From: Variovorax sp. E3
Lineage (GTDB): Bacteria > Pseudomonadota > Gammaproteobacteria > Burkholderiales > Burkholderiaceae_C
NCBI RefSeq assembly: GCF_016082275.1
Contig: NZ_MOWM01000016.1
Coordinates: 1-64,000 of the forward strand
DNA: 64,000 nucleotides
Direction of reading: 5' to 3'
The notes under the pieces were generated by a model. That model was not told the DNA's origin. It worked only from the letters and a program-made list of their open reading frames with translations, and did not search any database. This document shows, in pieces, positions 22,371 to 30,809 of the stretch (the first letter of the stretch is position 1; each line of letters starts with the position of its first letter). The position numbers were made by a program, and so were the translations under genes.

Positions 22371-22976
22371 ATGGAAATGCTCGGAAACCGCCACCTCGGC
22401 ATCACCCAACAACAGGCCTGGGAAGCGCTCAACGACCCCGAGACGCTGAAGAAATGCATTCCCGGCTGCGACAAGTTCGAGCTCACGGGCGACAACACCT
22501 ACAGCGTCGCGCTGGCGGTCAAGATCGGCCCCGTGTCGGCCAAGTTCAACGGCAAGGTGATGCTCTCGGACATCGTGGCGCCCGACGGCTACAAGCTGAG
22601 CTTCGAGGGGCAGGGCGGCGTGGCGGGGTTTGCCAAGGGCTCGTCGAGCGTCACGCTGAAGCCGGCGAGCGCCGATGCGGCCGCCGCCGCGCCCGAGGCC
22701 GGCTGCGAACTCGACTACACCGTGCAGGCCCAGGTCGGCGGCAAGATCGCCCAGCTCGGCCAGCGCCTGATCGACGGCGCCGCCAAGTCCACCGCCGACG
22801 ATTTCTTCAAGCGCTTCGAGGCCGAGATGCAAAGCCGCTACGGCCCGCCGCCGGCCGCCGTGCCGGAAACCGCCGAGGCGCCCGCTGCCGAGAAGACCGG
22901 CGTCATGTCCGGCCTCATGAAGAAGATCGGCCTGGGCAAGAAGGACGAGCCCGCAGCACCCGGCGACGCCGCCTGA
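22371..22976 (+). CDS. coxG: CoxG-like SRPBCC protein
   Basis: 201 residues. The first ~145 residues form the CoxG/SRPBCC fold: WEALNDPETLKKCIPGCDKFE, then VKIGPVSAKFNGKVML, which are near-invariant in the family. The C-terminal tail (PAAVPETAEAPAAEKTG) is low-complexity and ends in a Lys/Gly-rich helix that may bind membrane; CoxG anchors CO dehydrogenase to the membrane in Oligotropha. An AAAAAAGGA site precedes ATG 22371. Confidence 0.88.
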   Translation: MEMLGNRHLGITQQQAWEALNDPETLKKCIPGCDKFELTGDNTYSVALAVKIGPVSAKFNGKVMLSDIVAPDGYKLSFEGQGGVAGFAKGSSSVTLKPASADAAAAAPEAGCELDYTVQAQVGGKIAQLGQRLIDGAAKSTADDFFKRFEAEMQSRYGPPPAAVPETAEAPAAEKTGVMSGLMKKIGLGKKDEPAAPGDAA

Positions 22977-22995
22977 GAGGCCGACGGAGCGCATC

Positions 22996-24012
22996 GTGGA
23001 AAACCTCGACGTCATGGTGCTGCGCACGCTGCGCGACTGGCGGCGCGCCGGCAAGCGCGCGCTGCTGACGACGGTGGTGCGCACCTGGGGCTCGTCGCCC
23101 CGGCCGGTGGGCTCGATCATGGCCCTGGCGGAAGACGGCGCGGTGGTCGGTTCGGTCTCGGGCGGCTGCATCGAGGACGACCTGATCGCGCGCTACAGCC
23201 ACGCCCACGGCAAGGGCGAAGACGTGCCGCTGGGCGCGCCGCCCGCGCTCGTCAAGTACGGCATCACCGCCGACGAGGCGCACCGCTTCGGCCTGCCCTG
23301 CGGCGGCACGCTGGAGCTGCTGCTCGAATACGCGCCCGACGCCGCCTCGCTCGACCTGCTGGTCGCGCAGCTGGAGCAGGGCAAGCTGATGCGGCGCACG
23401 GTCACGCTGGCCACCGGCGCGGTGCGGCTGGCCGAAGCCAGCGCCCCCGACGAACTCGTGGTGAACGACACCGAGCTGACCAACACCTTCGGCCCCGAGT
23501 ACCGCATGCTGCTGATCGGCGCCGGCCAGCTCGCCGAGTACCTGGCCACGATGGCCAAGTTCAGCGGCTTCGCGGTCACGCTGTGCGACCCGCGCGCCGA
23601 GTACCGCACGGCGTGGTCGCTGCCCGGTGTGCACATCACCACCGAGATGCCCGACGACGCGGTGCTGGCCTTCAGGCCCGACCGTCGCAGCTGCGTGGTG
23701 GCGCTCACGCACGACCCCAAGCTCGACGACCTCGCATTGCTCGAGGCGCTGCAGACCGAGGCCTTCTACGTCGGCGCCATCGGTTCGCGCCGCAACGCCG
23801 ACGCGCGGCGCGACCGCATGATCGAGCACTTCGACCAGACGAACGAGTCGCTGGCCCGGCTGCGCGGGCCGATCGGCATCTACATCGGCAGCAAGACGCC
23901 GCCCGAGATCGCGGTGAGCGTGATGGCCGAAATCCTGGCGGTGAAGAACGCGGTGACGCTGCCGCGCGAGGTCGCGGTGGCCACGGCCAAGGAGCGCGCG
24001 GAAGCCGTCTGA
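22996..24012 (+). CDS. XdhC/CoxF-type molybdenum cofactor maturation protein
   Basis: 338 residues from a GTG start at 22996. The N-terminal XdhC_CoxI domain (TTVVRTWGSSPRPVGSIMA; SVSGGCIEDDL) and C-terminal XdhC Rossmann domain (LLIGAGQLAEYLATMAKFSGF; YVGAIGSRRNADARRDRM) are both present. This family sulphurates or protects the cofactor before insertion into xanthine-dehydrogenase-type enzymes. It is last in the hydroxylase cluster and converges on the MarR gene. Confidence 0.88.
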   Translation: MENLDVMVLRTLRDWRRAGKRALLTTVVRTWGSSPRPVGSIMALAEDGAVVGSVSGGCIEDDLIARYSHAHGKGEDVPLGAPPALVKYGITADEAHRFGLPCGGTLELLLEYAPDAASLDLLVAQLEQGKLMRRTVTLATGAVRLAEASAPDELVVNDTELTNTFGPEYRMLLIGAGQLAEYLATMAKFSGFAVTLCDPRAEYRTAWSLPGVHITTEMPDDAVLAFRPDRRSCVVALTHDPKLDDLALLEALQTEAFYVGAIGSRRNADARRDRMIEHFDQTNESLARLRGPIGIYIGSKTPPEIAVSVMAEILAVKNAVTLPREVAVATAKERAEAV

Positions 24013-24049
24013 GCTTGCGCGCGCGGGGGCGCCGCCGCGGCGCTCGCCT

Positions 24050-24601
24050 TCAGGGCGCGGCGATGCCGATGTCCGACAGCCGCTTGCCCAGTTCGCGCGT
24101 TGACGGAATCCGGCGCTTGGTGCCCTCGGCCGCCGCTTCGTCCGCCGCCAGCGCGGCATTGATCGCGAGCAGCACGCGGCGCGTGGTTTCCACGTCTTCG
24201 GCCGAGATGCCGCTCACGCTGACCTCGTTGACCTCTTCGGCCAGCGGAACGAGCTTGCGCTCGAGCTGCTTGCCCGAACGGGTCAGGTAGACGTGGATGT
24301 TCTTGTTATTGCCCGGCAGGTGCATGCGCTCCACGTAGCCCAGCGTCTCCAGCGCCTTAACCGCCGCGAACGTGGTCGGCTCGGCGATGTTGGCCTGTTC
24401 GCTGAGTTCGCGCTGCGTGAGGCCGTCGCGCGACCACAGCACCCGCAGGATCGACCAGTGGCCATAGGACACCGCATGCGGCGCGAGCCGCATCTGCAGC
24501 GCGCGGACGTACGCGCGCGCCGCGTCCTTGACGATGTGCGCGAGGCGCTCCTGCGTCGGGTCGGCGGTGGGGGCGGCCGGCGCCTGTTGTCGGTCTCTCA
24601 T
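24050..24601 (-). CDS. MarR-family transcriptional regulator
   Basis: About 183 residues from ATG 24601 (a TTG at 24610 is a possible longer start). The winged HTH spans ~45-125: SYGHWSILRVLW, DGLTQRELSEQANIAEPTTF, LGYVERMHLPGNNKNIHVYLT. It is divergent from nadC; the 220 bases between hold a perfect AATTTAAATT palindrome and a strong -35 box, so it likely represses the nadC module. It could in principle also serve the molybdenum hydroxylase genes on its other side, which converge on it. Confidence 0.86.
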   Translation of the reverse strand: MRDRQQAPAAPTADPTQERLAHIVKDAARAYVRALQMRLAPHAVSYGHWSILRVLWSRDGLTQRELSEQANIAEPTTFAAVKALETLGYVERMHLPGNNKNIHVYLTRSGKQLERKLVPLAEEVNEVSVSGISAEDVETTRRVLLAINAALAADEAAAEGTKRRIPSTRELGKRLSDIGIAAP

Positions 24602-24713
24602 GGCGTGCAAGGCGAAGGGTGATGAAGAACGCGGAAGGAAGGCCCGCGGGGCCGGGCAAATGATAAGGGTTCGGGGCGGCGGTCCGATTGCGCGCGGTGC
24701 CCGGCTTCGAGTG

Positions 24714-24723
24714 AATTTAAATT
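24714..24723. promoter_or_regulatory. Palindrome AATTTAAATT, possible MarR operator
   Basis: A perfect 10-base palindrome in an AT-rich island between the divergent MarR and nadC genes, 17 bases upstream of the nadC -35 box. MarR proteins usually bind AT-rich palindromes in such gaps. Assignment rests on position and symmetry. Confidence 0.35.
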
Positions 24724-24739
24724 AGAGATCAAATAATAG

Positions 24740-24767
24740 TTGACATGGAGGCCCACAGGTCTAGGAT
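24740..24767 (+). promoter_or_regulatory. Putative sigma-70 promoter of the nadC module
   Basis: A perfect -35 TTGACA (24740-24745), a 16-base spacer and TAGGAT (24762-24767), 55 bases upstream of the nadC start. It is the best promoter match noticed in the accessory part of the window. Confidence 0.6.
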
Positions 24768-24821
24768 TGCGTATAAGTTTCGATCCCTAAGTAAATTCAA
24801 CACCTGCAGGAGCAAGCCAAG

Positions 24822-25655
24822 ATGTACGACACCTTCTCGACCGATCGCCTGATCGACCAGTGGCTCATGGAAGACATCGGGGGTTGCGACCTCACGGTGC
24901 AGACCATGATCGGCAAGGACGAACGCGGCGCCTTCGTCATGAATGCGCGCGAGCCGATGATCGTCGCGGGCATCGACGTGGCGGCCCAGGTGTTCCGGCG
25001 CTACGACCCCACGCTCGAGGTGAAGGTGGCCGTCTCGGACGGCGAGCGCGTGGCGTCGGGCGCGATCCTGGCCCGGGTGAGCGGGTCGGCGCGCAGCCTG
25101 CTTACGGCCGAGCGCACGGCGCTCAACATCATGCAGCGCCTGTGCGGCATCGCCAACGAGACCGCCCGGTACGTGGACGCCATCGCCGGAACGCGCGCCC
25201 GGCTGATCGACAGCCGCAAGACCACGCCCGGCTTGCGCATGCTCGAGAAGCACGCCGTGAGCTGCGGCGGCGGCCTCAACCACCGGCTCGGCCTGGACAG
25301 CGGCGTGATGATCAAGGACAACCACATCGCCGTCTGCGGCAGCATCTCGGCCGCGGTCGAGCGGGCGCGCAAGGTGCTGCCGGTGCTGACCAAGCTCGAG
25401 GTCGAATGCGACCGCCTCGACCAGGTGAGCGAGGCTTTGGAGGCCGGCGTCGACGTGATCATGCTGGACAACATGTCGGTGCCCGACATGAAGAAGGCGG
25501 TCGAGATGGTGAACGGGCGCACGAAGATCGAGGCCTCGGGCGGCATCCGGCTCGAGACGATCCGGCCGATCGCGGAAACCGGCGTCGACTACATCTCGAC
25601 CAGCAAGATCACGCAGGCTGCCGTCGCGGTCGACATCGGCCTCGACGAGGCTTGA
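24822..25655 (+). CDS. nadC: Nicotinate-nucleotide pyrophosphorylase (carboxylating)
   Basis: 277 residues. Quinolinate phosphoribosyltransferase converts quinolinate and PRPP to nicotinate mononucleotide, CO2 and PPi. The active-site run [17 protein letters not shown], then [24 protein letters not shown] and ASGGI are intact; the RKTTPG form separates it from ModD. The C-terminal strand reads ISTSKITQ rather than the common ISVGALTH, so it may be a secondary paralogue. An AGGAGC site precedes ATG 24822. It is not with nadA/nadB, but is two bases ahead of a PhnN-type kinase that would supply PRPP. Confidence 0.87.
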   Translation: MYDTFSTDRLIDQWLMEDIGGCDLTVQTMIGKDERGAFVMNAREPMIVAGIDVAAQVFRRYDPTLEVKVAVSDGERVASGAILARVSGSARSLLTAERTALNIMQRLCGIANETARYVDAIAGTRARLIDSRKTTPGLRMLEKHAVSCGGGLNHRLGLDSGVMIKDNHIAVCGSISAAVERARKVLPVLTKLEVECDRLDQVSEALEAGVDVIMLDNMSVPDMKKAVEMVNGRTKIEASGGIRLETIRPIAETGVDYISTSKITQAAVAVDIGLDEA

Positions 25656-25657
25656 GC

Positions 25658-27795
25658 GTGACGGTCCCCGGTCTTTTCTTCCTGGTCGTCGGGCCGAGCG
25701 GTGCGGGAAAGGATTCCCTGATCGACGGCGCGCGCGAACGCCTGTCCGATGGCCATCGCCATGTGTTCGCCCGGCGCGCGATCACGCGGGCCGCCGATGC
25801 GCCGGGCGAGGACCACGAGAGCATCTCGCAGGCCGAGTTCGAGCGGCGCGAGGCCGCCGGCGAATTCCTCGTGACCTGGCAGGCGCACGGGCTCAGCTAC
25901 GGGCTGCCGGCGTCGCTGCTCGCGGCAATGGCGCAGGGCGCGAACGTCGTCGCCAACGGCTCGCGCCGCATCGTGGGCGCGCTGGCCCGCAAGCTGCCGG
26001 ACCTTTGCGTGATCGAGGTGAGCGCACCGCCAGAGGTTCTGGCGGCACGCATCGCGGGACGCGGTCGCGAGAGCGGCGACGCGTTGCTGCAGCGGCTCGC
26101 GCGGCGCGTCGATCCGATGCCCGATTCGGTGCTGTCGCTCGCGGTGGACAACGACGCGACGCTGGCCGAAGGCATCGACCGCTTCGTCGAAGCCATTGCG
26201 TCGTTTCGCGGCCGGCTGGCCGTTCGCGCGCTCGACATTCGCGGCGGCACCGACCGCATCGCCTACCTGCCGGCCTCCGGTGCGCCCGAAGGCCTTTGCG
26301 AACTGGCCGGCCACGCGCGCATCGAACTCGTGGCCACGGGCGGGCGGCGCCTGCAGGCGCGCGTGCATGTCTGCGGGATCGAGGGCGCAACGAAGCCCGG
26401 CGAGATCGGGCTTTCGGTCGAGTCTTTCGAAGCCCTGGGCGTGGCCGAAGGCACGCCGGTGACCGTGCGCGCAATCCCCGCGCCGCGCAGCCGCGAACTC
26501 CTGTCGCGCAAGATCCGCGGCGAGGCGCTCGACGAGCCGCAGTACCGCCAGGTGCTGCGCGATGTCGTCGAAGGCCGCTACAGCGACCGCGAGCTCACCG
26601 CCTTTCTCGTCGCGGCCACGCGCCATCTGAGCGATGCCGAAGTGCTGAGCCTGGCGCGCGTGCGCACCAGCCTCGCGCACCAGATCGCCTGGGACGAGAA
26701 GATGGTCGTCGACAAGCACTCGATGGGCGGCATCCCCGGCAACCGCTTGAGCCCGATCGTGGTGCCGCTGGTGGCGGCGCACGGGCTCGCGATGCCGAAG
26801 ACCTCGTCGCGCGCCATCACCTCCGCCGCCGGCACGGCCGACACCATGGAAGTCGTCGCGCGCGTCGACCTGAACGCGCAGGACGTGCGGCGCTGCGTCG
26901 CGCAGGCGCGTGCCTGCATCGCCTGGAACGGCCGGCTCAGCCATTCGCTGCTCGACGAGGTGATGAACGCGATCACCCGGCCGCTGGCGATCGACTCCAA
27001 CCGCTGGTCGGTGGCCTCGATCCTGTCGAAGAAGAAGGCGGCGGGCGCCACCCATGTGATCGTCGACCTGCCTTACGGCCCGCACGCCAAGATCCACGGC
27101 GAGCAGGAGGCGCTGGCCCTCGCTGCGCTGTTCGAGGCCACGGGGCGCGGCATCGGGCTGCAGGTGCGCGCGCTGGCCACCGACGGCAGCCAGCCGATCG
27201 GCCACGGCATCGGGCCCGCGCTGGAGATGCGCGATGTGCTGCAGGTGCTCGACAACGATGCGCGCGCGCCGGCCGACCTGCGCGAGAAGGCGCTGCTGTT
27301 CGCGGGCGTCATCCTGTCGTGGGACCCCGCCGTCGGCTCGGTGGAAGCCGGGCGCGGGCTGGCGCAGTCGCTGCTGCAGTCGGGCGCGGCGCGGCGGGCC
27401 TTCGAGCGCATCGTCGACGCGCAAGGGCGCAACGAAGCGCCGCCGGCGGCGCCGAGCGCGCTGGTACACGTCGTGCGTGCGCCACGGGCCGGCAAGGTCG
27501 TGGCCATCGACGGATGGGCCATTGCCGGCATCGCGCGCCGGGCCGGTGCGCCGGGCGACCCGGGCGCGGGCATCGACCTGCGGTGCAAGGTCGGCGATGC
27601 GGTCGAAGCGGGCGATGTGCTCTACCGCATCCATGCGGCCTCGCCCGAAGACCTTGCCGCCTGCAGGGCGTGCCTGGAAGCAGGATCCTTCTGCCGGGGC
27701 GAGGCCGTGGGCACGCCGGGCATCCGTATCGAGGCGCAGCGGATGGCCGCCGCCGGTGTTGCAATCAGCCATCCGACGATCGGGCGGCCGTGTGA
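25658..27795 (+). CDS. PhnN-type ribose-1,5-bisphosphokinase fused to AMP/thymidine-phosphorylase-type domain
   Basis: One uninterrupted frame from GTG 25658. Residues 1-186 are a PhnN-type kinase (P-loop [10 protein letters not shown] at 11-20, lid-type [17 protein letters not shown]) that would convert ribose-1,5-bisphosphate and ATP to PRPP. After ~190 comes the N-terminal barrel seen in AMP phosphorylases, then the phosphorylase core with [17 protein letters not shown] and [19 protein letters not shown], and a C-terminal PYNP-like domain. AMP phosphorylase makes ribose-1,5-bisphosphate, the kinase substrate. The given frame runs on to 28012, 197 bases into the next gene; one missing base near the 3' end would move the stop to 27795, chosen here. 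A lost stop between the domains by the same kind of error is possible. Confidence 0.75.
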
Positions 27796-27815
27796 AATGA
27801 ACCAAGGAGTCGGGC

Positions 27816-28814
27816 ATGAATCGCTGCTGCAGTCCCATGGTCCGGATCGCGATGTTCGCGGCGGCCTGCGTGTTCGCCTTGCCGTCGACGGCCGGAGGCA
27901 ACGGCGCCGCCAGAAGCTCGGCCGCCGGCGCGCCGATCGAGATCACCGTGACCTTCCCGCCGGGCGGCGGCACCGACATGCTCGCGCGGCTGATCGGCAG
28001 CCACGCCGGTGAGAGCCTGGGCAAGACCGCGATCGTCGAGAACCGGCCCGGCGCCAGCGGCAACCTCGGCGCGCGCTATGTGGCGGGGCGGCCGCCCGAC
28101 GGCAGCGCGCTGCTGATGGTCAACAGCTCCTTCGCGGTCAACCCCGGCGTCTTCAAGTCGCTGCCCTTCGACCCCAAGGCCGACTTCGCGGCGATCATCA
28201 ACGTGGCCTACATCGCGAGCGTGGTCGTGGTGCCCGTCAACTCGCCCTACAAGACGCTCGCGGACGTCCTGGCCGCGGCGACGCCCGAGAAGAACACGCT
28301 CTCGTTCGGCTCCTGCGGCGCGGGCACGCCGCAGCACCTGGCGGGCGAGCTCATCAACATCCAGGCCAAGGTGCACCTGCTGCACGTGCCCTACAAGGGC
28401 TGCGGGCCGGCGCTCACCGACATCATCGGCGGGCAGGTGGCGCTGGGCGTGGTCACCACCTCGAGCGCGCTGCCGTTCATCAAGGCCGGCAAGCTGCGCG
28501 CGCTCGCGGTGTCGTCGAAGGAGCGGCTGTCGCAGTTGCCCGAGGTGCCGACCGTGGCCGAGCAGGGCCTGCCGGGCTACGAGCTGAGCCAGTGGCACGG
28601 CCTGCTCGCGCCCAAGGGCACGCCGCCCGAGGTGCAGATGCGGCTTTACGAAGGCATCGCGAAGATCATGGCGCGCGAGGACGTCAGGCGCACGCTCGCC
28701 GGCCTCGGCTACACGCCCGCGAACGACGGACCGGCCGCGTTCCAGAAGATCGTCGACGGTGACGTCGACCGCTTCGCGAACATTGCCAGGAAGATCGGTC
28801 TTTCCGCAGAATGA
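27816..28814 (+). CDS. Bug/TctC-family periplasmic binding protein
   Basis: 332 residues with a leader ([20 protein letters not shown]) and the Bug fold: [56 protein letters not shown]. The family binds carboxylates in the periplasm for tripartite tricarboxylate transporters, but no tctA/tctB is nearby. AAGGAG precedes ATG 27816. Its place behind nadC suggests a pyridine carboxylate ligand; a Bordetella Bug protein is reported to bind nicotinate-type compounds. That ligand is an inference. Confidence 0.87.
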   Translation: MNRCCSPMVRIAMFAAACVFALPSTAGGNGAARSSAAGAPIEITVTFPPGGGTDMLARLIGSHAGESLGKTAIVENRPGASGNLGARYVAGRPPDGSALLMVNSSFAVNPGVFKSLPFDPKADFAAIINVAYIASVVVVPVNSPYKTLADVLAAATPEKNTLSFGSCGAGTPQHLAGELINIQAKVHLLHVPYKGCGPALTDIIGGQVALGVVTTSSALPFIKAGKLRALAVSSKERLSQLPEVPTVAEQGLPGYELSQWHGLLAPKGTPPEVQMRLYEGIAKIMAREDVRRTLAGLGYTPANDGPAAFQKIVDGDVDRFANIARKIGLSAE

Positions 28815-29659
28815 GGGCGACGCCCACGGGCGATTTATTTGCAATGGTCTCCATGAACCCGACCCCGCTTCCAGGCCCCGATGCCATGCACGAGCTGCGC
28901 CTGCGTTCGTGGGCCGAGTTCGTCGACTACTGCAACCGCCGCGACGGGTGGGCCTTTCGCGGCCAGGCCGATCCGGGCTGGCCGCTGTTCAGCTCGTTGT
29001 CGCGCCGGCTGTTGCGCGATCCGGCGGGCCGCAGCGAATGGCAGGCGCGCGAAGAGCGCTCGATCCGCATCTTCCGGCGCAAGGCGCACGTCTACCTGCC
29101 CGACCGCTCGGTGCTGCAGGACGAACTGCGCTGCCTGGCGCTGATGCAGCACCACGGGGCGCCGACCCGGCTGCTCGACTTCACCAAGTCGCCTTTTGTC
29201 GCGGCCTTCTTCGCGGTCGAGCAGGCGGTGGGCGATGCGGTGGTGTACGCGCTCAACACGCCGTGGCTCTGGTCGGCCGCGCCGCGCCACGATCCGACGC
29301 TCACGCGCGAGCAGATCGACCCGCGCGTGCAGGGCAACTTCGAGCGCTATTTCGCCGAGAACCACCATCCGATGGTCTGGTTCGGCGAGCCCTCCGAAAT
29401 GGACCGGCGGCTGGTGGCGCAGTCGGGCCTGCTGGTGATGCCGGGCACGCTGGAGATGCCGCTGGACGACGTGCTGCGCAGCTACGACAGCGAGCAGCCG
29501 CTGATCGAGAAGGTGGTGCTCGGCCGCGAGCTGCGCTCGGAGGCGATGCACGCGCTGTACCGCATGAACATCACGCAGGCCACGCTGTTTCCGGACCTCG
29601 AAGGCCTGGCGCGTTCGATCGGCTACGAGCTGGAGGAGATGTGGCAGCGGCGGATCTAG
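28811..29659 (+). CDS. FRG-domain protein
   Basis: Up to 282 residues. The FRG domain (named for the conserved F-R-G) starts WAFRGQADPGWPL and continues with LALMQHHGAPTRLLDFTKSPFVAAFFAVE, both strongly conserved. The remainder, including a GLLVMPGTLEMPLDD segment, is typical of long FRG proteins. The start ATG 28811 overlaps the stop of the binding-protein gene; ATG 28844 and 28853 are alternatives. The function of FRG domains is not settled; they are often in accessory or conflict-type loci. Cotranscription with a NAD-precursor module is unusual. Confidence 0.83.
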   Translation: MRATPTGDLFAMVSMNPTPLPGPDAMHELRLRSWAEFVDYCNRRDGWAFRGQADPGWPLFSSLSRRLLRDPAGRSEWQAREERSIRIFRRKAHVYLPDRSVLQDELRCLALMQHHGAPTRLLDFTKSPFVAAFFAVEQAVGDAVVYALNTPWLWSAAPRHDPTLTREQIDPRVQGNFERYFAENHHPMVWFGEPSEMDRRLVAQSGLLVMPGTLEMPLDDVLRSYDSEQPLIEKVVLGRELRSEAMHALYRMNITQATLFPDLEGLARSIGYELEEMWQRRI

Positions 29660-29689
29660 GCCGCGCGGCCGCCGCCGGGGCCGGGCGCG

Positions 29690-30046
29690 CTATTCCGGCT
29701 TGGCGGCGGGCGGCACCTCGCCGCCCTTTTGCCGCTCGCGGAAGAGGGCGGCGCGCATCAGGAAGATGGTCGTGATGGGCGCCGTGAGCGCGATGAACAG
29801 CACGATCAGCACCGCGTGCAGGAACAGGCTGAAGCCCTGCACCGAGAAATAGACGATCGTGGCGATCGTCATGCACCACACGCCCACCGTCGCGCCCAGC
29901 GTGGGCGCGTGAATGCGCCGAAAGAAGGTCGGCAGGCGCACGAGGCCGAAGGAGCCGATGGCCGCGAAGGCCGCGCCCAGCACCGCGAACACGGCGGTGA
30001 TGATTTCGGCCCACAGCGGCAGCGGGCCCACGATGAAGTCGTTCAT
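29690..30046 (-). CDS. mrpG: Na+/H+ antiporter subunit G
   Basis: About 118 residues with three membrane helices; start ATG 30046 (MNDFIVGPLPLWAEIITAVF), which overlaps the mrpF stop. FGLVRLPTFFRRIHAPTLGATVG is the MnhG/PhaG signature. The open frame extends into mrpF and is not coding there. Last gene of the mrp operon; the Mrp complex exports Na+ in exchange for protons. Confidence 0.92.
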   Translation of the reverse strand: MNDFIVGPLPLWAEIITAVFAVLGAAFAAIGSFGLVRLPTFFRRIHAPTLGATVGVWCMTIATIVYFSVQGFSLFLHAVLIVLFIALTAPITTIFLMRAALFRERQKGGEVPPAAKPE

Positions 30047-30321
30047 TCGATCACCTCCCCGCGCAGCAGGAACTTGGCCATGGCCGTGGAACCCACGAAG
30101 CCGAACAGCGCGATCAGCATCGCCGCCTCGAAGTACACGTTGCTCGCGTAGATGATGCCGAGCACCAGCATCATGAGCATGCCGTTGACGTAGAGGCAGT
30201 CCAGCGCCATCACGCGGTCTTGCGCGGTGGGGCCGACCAGCAGCCGCGAGAGCGCGCACAGCATGGCCACGGCCAGCAGGAACAGCGCGAACTTCAGGGC
30301 CCAGAAGAGGATGGGTGTCAT
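30043..30321 (-). CDS. mrpF: Na+/H+ antiporter subunit F
   Basis: 92 residues, three helices; RLLVGPTAQDRVMALDCLYVN is the family motif. Its start overlaps the mrpE stop and its stop overlaps the mrpG start, so all three are coupled. Confidence 0.92.
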   Translation of the reverse strand: MTPILFWALKFALFLLAVAMLCALSRLLVGPTAQDRVMALDCLYVNGMLMMLVLGIIYASNVYFEAAMLIALFGFVGSTAMAKFLLRGEVIE

Positions 30322-30809
30322 GACTCGAAGATCTCCATCAGGGGGCGTTCGTAGCGCTTCTTGATCATCGCGACGAAGGCCGCCTCGTCATCGAGGTCGA
30401 ACACGTGGATGAGCAGGGTGCTGCGGTCGAACGACACTTCGCCCCAGGCGGTGCCGGGCGTGAGGCACATGATCATGGCGAGCACGGCCAGGCCGTTGGG
30501 GTCGCGCATGTCCAACGGGATCTGCACGAACTTCGAGCCGATGGCCGGCGTGCGGCGCGTGAGCAGCAGCCGGGCCACGTCGAACGCCGACTTCAGCATG
30601 TCGAAGGTCACCAGGAACGACAGCCGCAGCGCCACGCCGGGCCGGCGCATGCGCACGGCGGCGGGGCGCAGGCCCTGGGTCAGCAGCGGCACGGCAATGG
30701 CCAGGATCAGTGCCGACAGCAGCGTGGCCGCCTCGAGCGACTGGTTCAGCAGCAGCCAGACGACGAACAGCGCGAACGACAGCGGCGGGGAAGGAATCAG
30801 GCGCTTCAT
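30318..30809 (-). CDS. mrpE: Na+/H+ antiporter subunit E
   Basis: About 163 residues from ATG 30809 (MKRLIPSPPLSFALFVVWLL). Two N-terminal helices are followed by the conserved LTPGTAWGEVSFDRSTLLIHVFDL. The open frame runs upstream through mrpD but only this part is MrpE-like. It overlaps mrpD by four bases. Confidence 0.92.
   Translation of the reverse strand: MKRLIPSPPLSFALFVVWLLLNQSLEAATLLSALILAIAVPLLTQGLRPAAVRMRRPGVALRLSFLVTFDMLKSAFDVARLLLTRRTPAIGSKFVQIPLDMRDPNGLAVLAMIMCLTPGTAWGEVSFDRSTLLIHVFDLDDEAAFVAMIKKRYERPLMEIFES

Noticed and set aside
24822..25655. ModD rather than NadC
   Set aside because: The active-site run [10 protein letters not shown] and the GGGLNHR motif are NadC-type, and no molybdate transport genes are adjacent.
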